From Exophiala sp. HKRS030 (taxonomy: Eukaryota > Ascomycota > Eurotiomycetes > Chaetothyriales > Herpotrichiellaceae), in assembly GCA_023897205.1 (NCBI GenBank), contig JAHWDD010000001.1, positions 5,394,001 to 5,458,000 of the forward strand: 64,000 nucleotides of DNA, read 5' to 3'. The notes beneath the pieces were generated by a model. It was not told the origin of the DNA. It was given only the letters and a program-made list of their open reading frames with translations, and searched no databases. Shown piece by piece: positions 63,359 to 64,000 of the stretch. Position 1 is the first letter of the stretch, and every line of letters begins with the position of its first letter. The translations under genes were made by a program, and so were the position numbers.

Positions 63359-64000
63359 GTTGTTTGTGGAAACCAGACAAAGTGGCGTGGTGGTCACCTC
63401 CGGTTTCACGATTCGTGCCGGGGAAGGGAAAAAAAGTGTCGAGAGGGACGGATGGAACTTGTACGTACCTGTGTGGACTGTGGGCGGACGGAATGAACGT
63501 AATTAAGCTTGCGATGCTGGCAAGTCTTCGGTAAAGCGGTGGAAAGGTAGCGAGGTTAAGTCTCAGCACTGAATACAAGTATTTAGATGATGCTTCGGAG
63601 CGCAGATATGCTTGTGATATCCTGACTTGGCCAATCTATCCGTACGAAGGACTCTCAGTACGGAGTAATGAGGTACTTATTCAATGGCCATCAGCAATTG
63701 GGATTATATGGCACAAGGCGCGCGTTGCTGCAGCTGAGGCATTCAACAGCCCAATGCTCTCTCCACCCACCCCGAATGTGTTGGAGAAAAAGTGGTCTTA
63801 GGTACCCGTGAGCACCTAGAAAAAGCCAATAAGGCGCGCCTAAATATCGTCTGACCGAGCAGTACTTTGGTGGAATTAGGATAGGCCATCTTATGCCTAC
63901 AGGTCCCTACCAGATACAGCCGTTTACGTCTCTTGTAAGTTGGAAGGTAGGTACTCGGGCTTCATATATCTTCATGACTTTTGATTTTGATGGCAGAGTA
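63359..64000. other. Upstream region of the aspartate aminotransferase
   Basis: 642 bp to the window edge. Contains TACGGAGTA at 63659-63667. No coding signal recognised. Confidence 0.55.

Noticed and set aside
1..64000. Transposons, CRISPR arrays, rRNA and tRNA genes
   Set aside because: Looked for transposase/reverse transcriptase motifs, long terminal repeats, regularly spaced repeats and tRNA B-box-like sequence with cloverleaf context; nothing convincing was seen by eye. A tRNA scan would be decisive.

Overview
This window is nuclear DNA of a filamentous ascomycete (Pezizomycotina). The genes have short introns (about 45-180 nt) with GT..AG borders, and the families are fungal: two Zn2Cys6 regulators, a Goodbye-type STAND protein, DUF3659/LEA repeats, an arylsulfotransferase and a fungal Ufd1 with extra zinc fingers. 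A Eurotiomycetes-like origin (for example black-yeast relatives) is a guess from general style; the sequence does not prove it. Exon borders below were deduced by reading splice sites and checking that the reading frame closes. They are models, not transcript data.

Layout. 1-12.5 kb: the 5' part of a nitronate monooxygenase (-), a secreted serine carboxypeptidase (-), a CTF1/FarA-like Zn2Cys6 regulator (-), and an IQ-motif protein (+) with a 7-nt microexon. 12.5-23 kb: a very large LEA/DUF3659 repeat protein (+) and an MFS transporter (+), with long gene-poor spacers. 23.9-28.6 kb: a 1539-residue Goodbye/P-loop/TPR-like protein ending in a ZZ-like zinc finger and a minisatellite-encoded tail.

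28.7-47.3 kb is the most coherent block. It has nine genes: a beta-lactamase-fold esterase, an SDR, a RidA-family protein, a flavin amine oxidase, a sugar O-acetyltransferase, a Zn2Cys6 regulator, a GABA-type permease, a copper amine oxidase ending in SRL, and a PLP amino-acid decarboxylase. The first eight alternate strictly in strand (-+-+-+-+), so they form four divergent pairs. I infer an amine or amino-acid catabolic cluster: uptake, decarboxylation to an amine, oxidative deamination by one or both oxidases, handling of the reactive product by the RidA-like protein and SDR, and local control by the regulator. The substrate cannot be told from sequence, and no aldehyde dehydrogenase is present.

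47.3-64 kb holds mostly unrelated genes: a membrane-anchored protein with two hevein-type chitin-binding modules (+), a Ufd1/zinc-finger/AZUL-like protein (-), an F-box protein (+), a doubtful small membrane protein (+), a membrane-anchored arylsulfotransferase (+), a choline-monooxygenase-like Rieske oxygenase (-), a GNAT acetyltransferase (+) and aspartate aminotransferase (-). I saw no transposon ORFs, CRISPR arrays, rRNA or convincing tRNA genes.
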